A stretch of DNA of 54,030 nt from an uncultured beta proteobacterium (GTDB lineage Bacteria > Pseudomonadota > Gammaproteobacteria > Burkholderiales > SG8-41): assembly GCA_902825845.1 (NCBI GenBank), contig CADECM010000030.1:1-54030 (forward strand). The letters run 5' to 3'. Each line of letters begins with the position of its first letter. The stretch's first letter is position 1. The notes beneath the pieces were generated by a model. The model saw only the letters and a list, made by a program, of their open reading frames with translations. It did no database searches and had not been told where the DNA came from. This document shows, piece after piece, positions 53,929-54,030 of this stretch. Position numbers and translations under genes: made by a program.

Positions 53929-54030
53929 GTTCCGGCGCAGGCCGGAACCCAGTTTGTCACCTGATGCAAAGCATGTTTATGTAGCGCCTTCGGCGCGACT
54001 TACGACCTGGATTCCGGCCTGCGCCGGAAT
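53929..54030. repeat. Palindromic intergenic repeat pair at window edge
   Basis: GTTCCGGCGCAGGCCGGAAC at 53929 is itself palindromic, and its inverted copy (ATTCCGGCCTGCGCCGGAAT, 54011-54030) closes the window. The outer arms match over 24 bases with two differences. The unit between contains a second hairpin (GTAGCGCC/GGCGCGAC). This is a REP/MITE-like intergenic element type common in proteobacteria; it may continue past the edge. Confidence 0.75.

Overview
The window reads as chromosomal DNA of a GC-rich betaproteobacterium. This rests on gene order and gene families, not on a marker gene: tig-clpP-clpX-lon with a sigma-32-like promoter before lon, fur divergent from bamE/dapB, recN-nadK divergent from hrcA-hemH, a decayed Bug/TctC-type receptor gene, and an hpnCDE squalene set. 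There is no rRNA, CRISPR array, prophage or secretion cluster.

Layout. 1-3.4 kb: an acyl-CoA-dehydrogenase-like flavoprotein, an NMT1/SsuA-type binding protein and an Asp-box beta-propeller. 3.6-9.9 kb: tRNA-Asp, tRNA-Val, the proteostasis operon and tRNA-Leu. 10-16.4 kb: squalene synthesis (hpnC, hpnD, hpnE), with a trypsin-like protease, an FHA membrane protein and an SDR lying between hpnD and hpnE. 16.4-35.1 kb: a large fatty-acid oxidation region with ETF-quinone oxidoreductase, thiolase, FadB-type fusion protein, FadL porin, thioesterase, acyl-CoA ligase, SDR, enoyl-CoA hydratases, two large acyl-CoA dehydrogenases and EtfAB. Electrons from the dehydrogenases would pass through EtfAB and ETF-QO to quinone. 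35.1-40.3 kb: a Bug pseudogene, a TonB receptor, a secreted sugar-dehydrogenase-like propeller and an OmpA protein. 40.5-44.1 kb: a second acyl-CoA module (DUF35 protein, SCP2-type thiolase, acyl-CoA dehydrogenase, hydratase). 44.2-45.0 kb: a broken two-gene accessory locus. 45.1-52.9 kb: housekeeping genes dapB, bamE, fur, recN, nadK, hrcA, hemH and a small membrane protein. 53.1-53.8 kb: an OmpA-like lipoprotein, followed by inverted repeats at the edge.

Two signals are not explained by ordinary gene content. First, an AT-rich motif of about 20 bp, close to TAAGTATATGATTTTAAACA, recurs at least 13 times. It lies between genes and also inside conserved genes (clpP, fadB, an enoyl-CoA hydratase, recN, hemH), where it is made by substitution of codons with no visible insertion. 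Second, a four-helix-bundle (S23/IVP family) gene sits inside a 444-bp unit bounded by inverted arrays of an 8-nt GTGAAGGN repeat. A gene-less unit with the same arrays and the same inner GGTACCCC lies about 2 kb away, which looks like a gene-bearing mobile unit and its MITE-like derivative.

All calls come from reading the sequence. No database search or computation was run, so family names are recognition-level and function is inferred.
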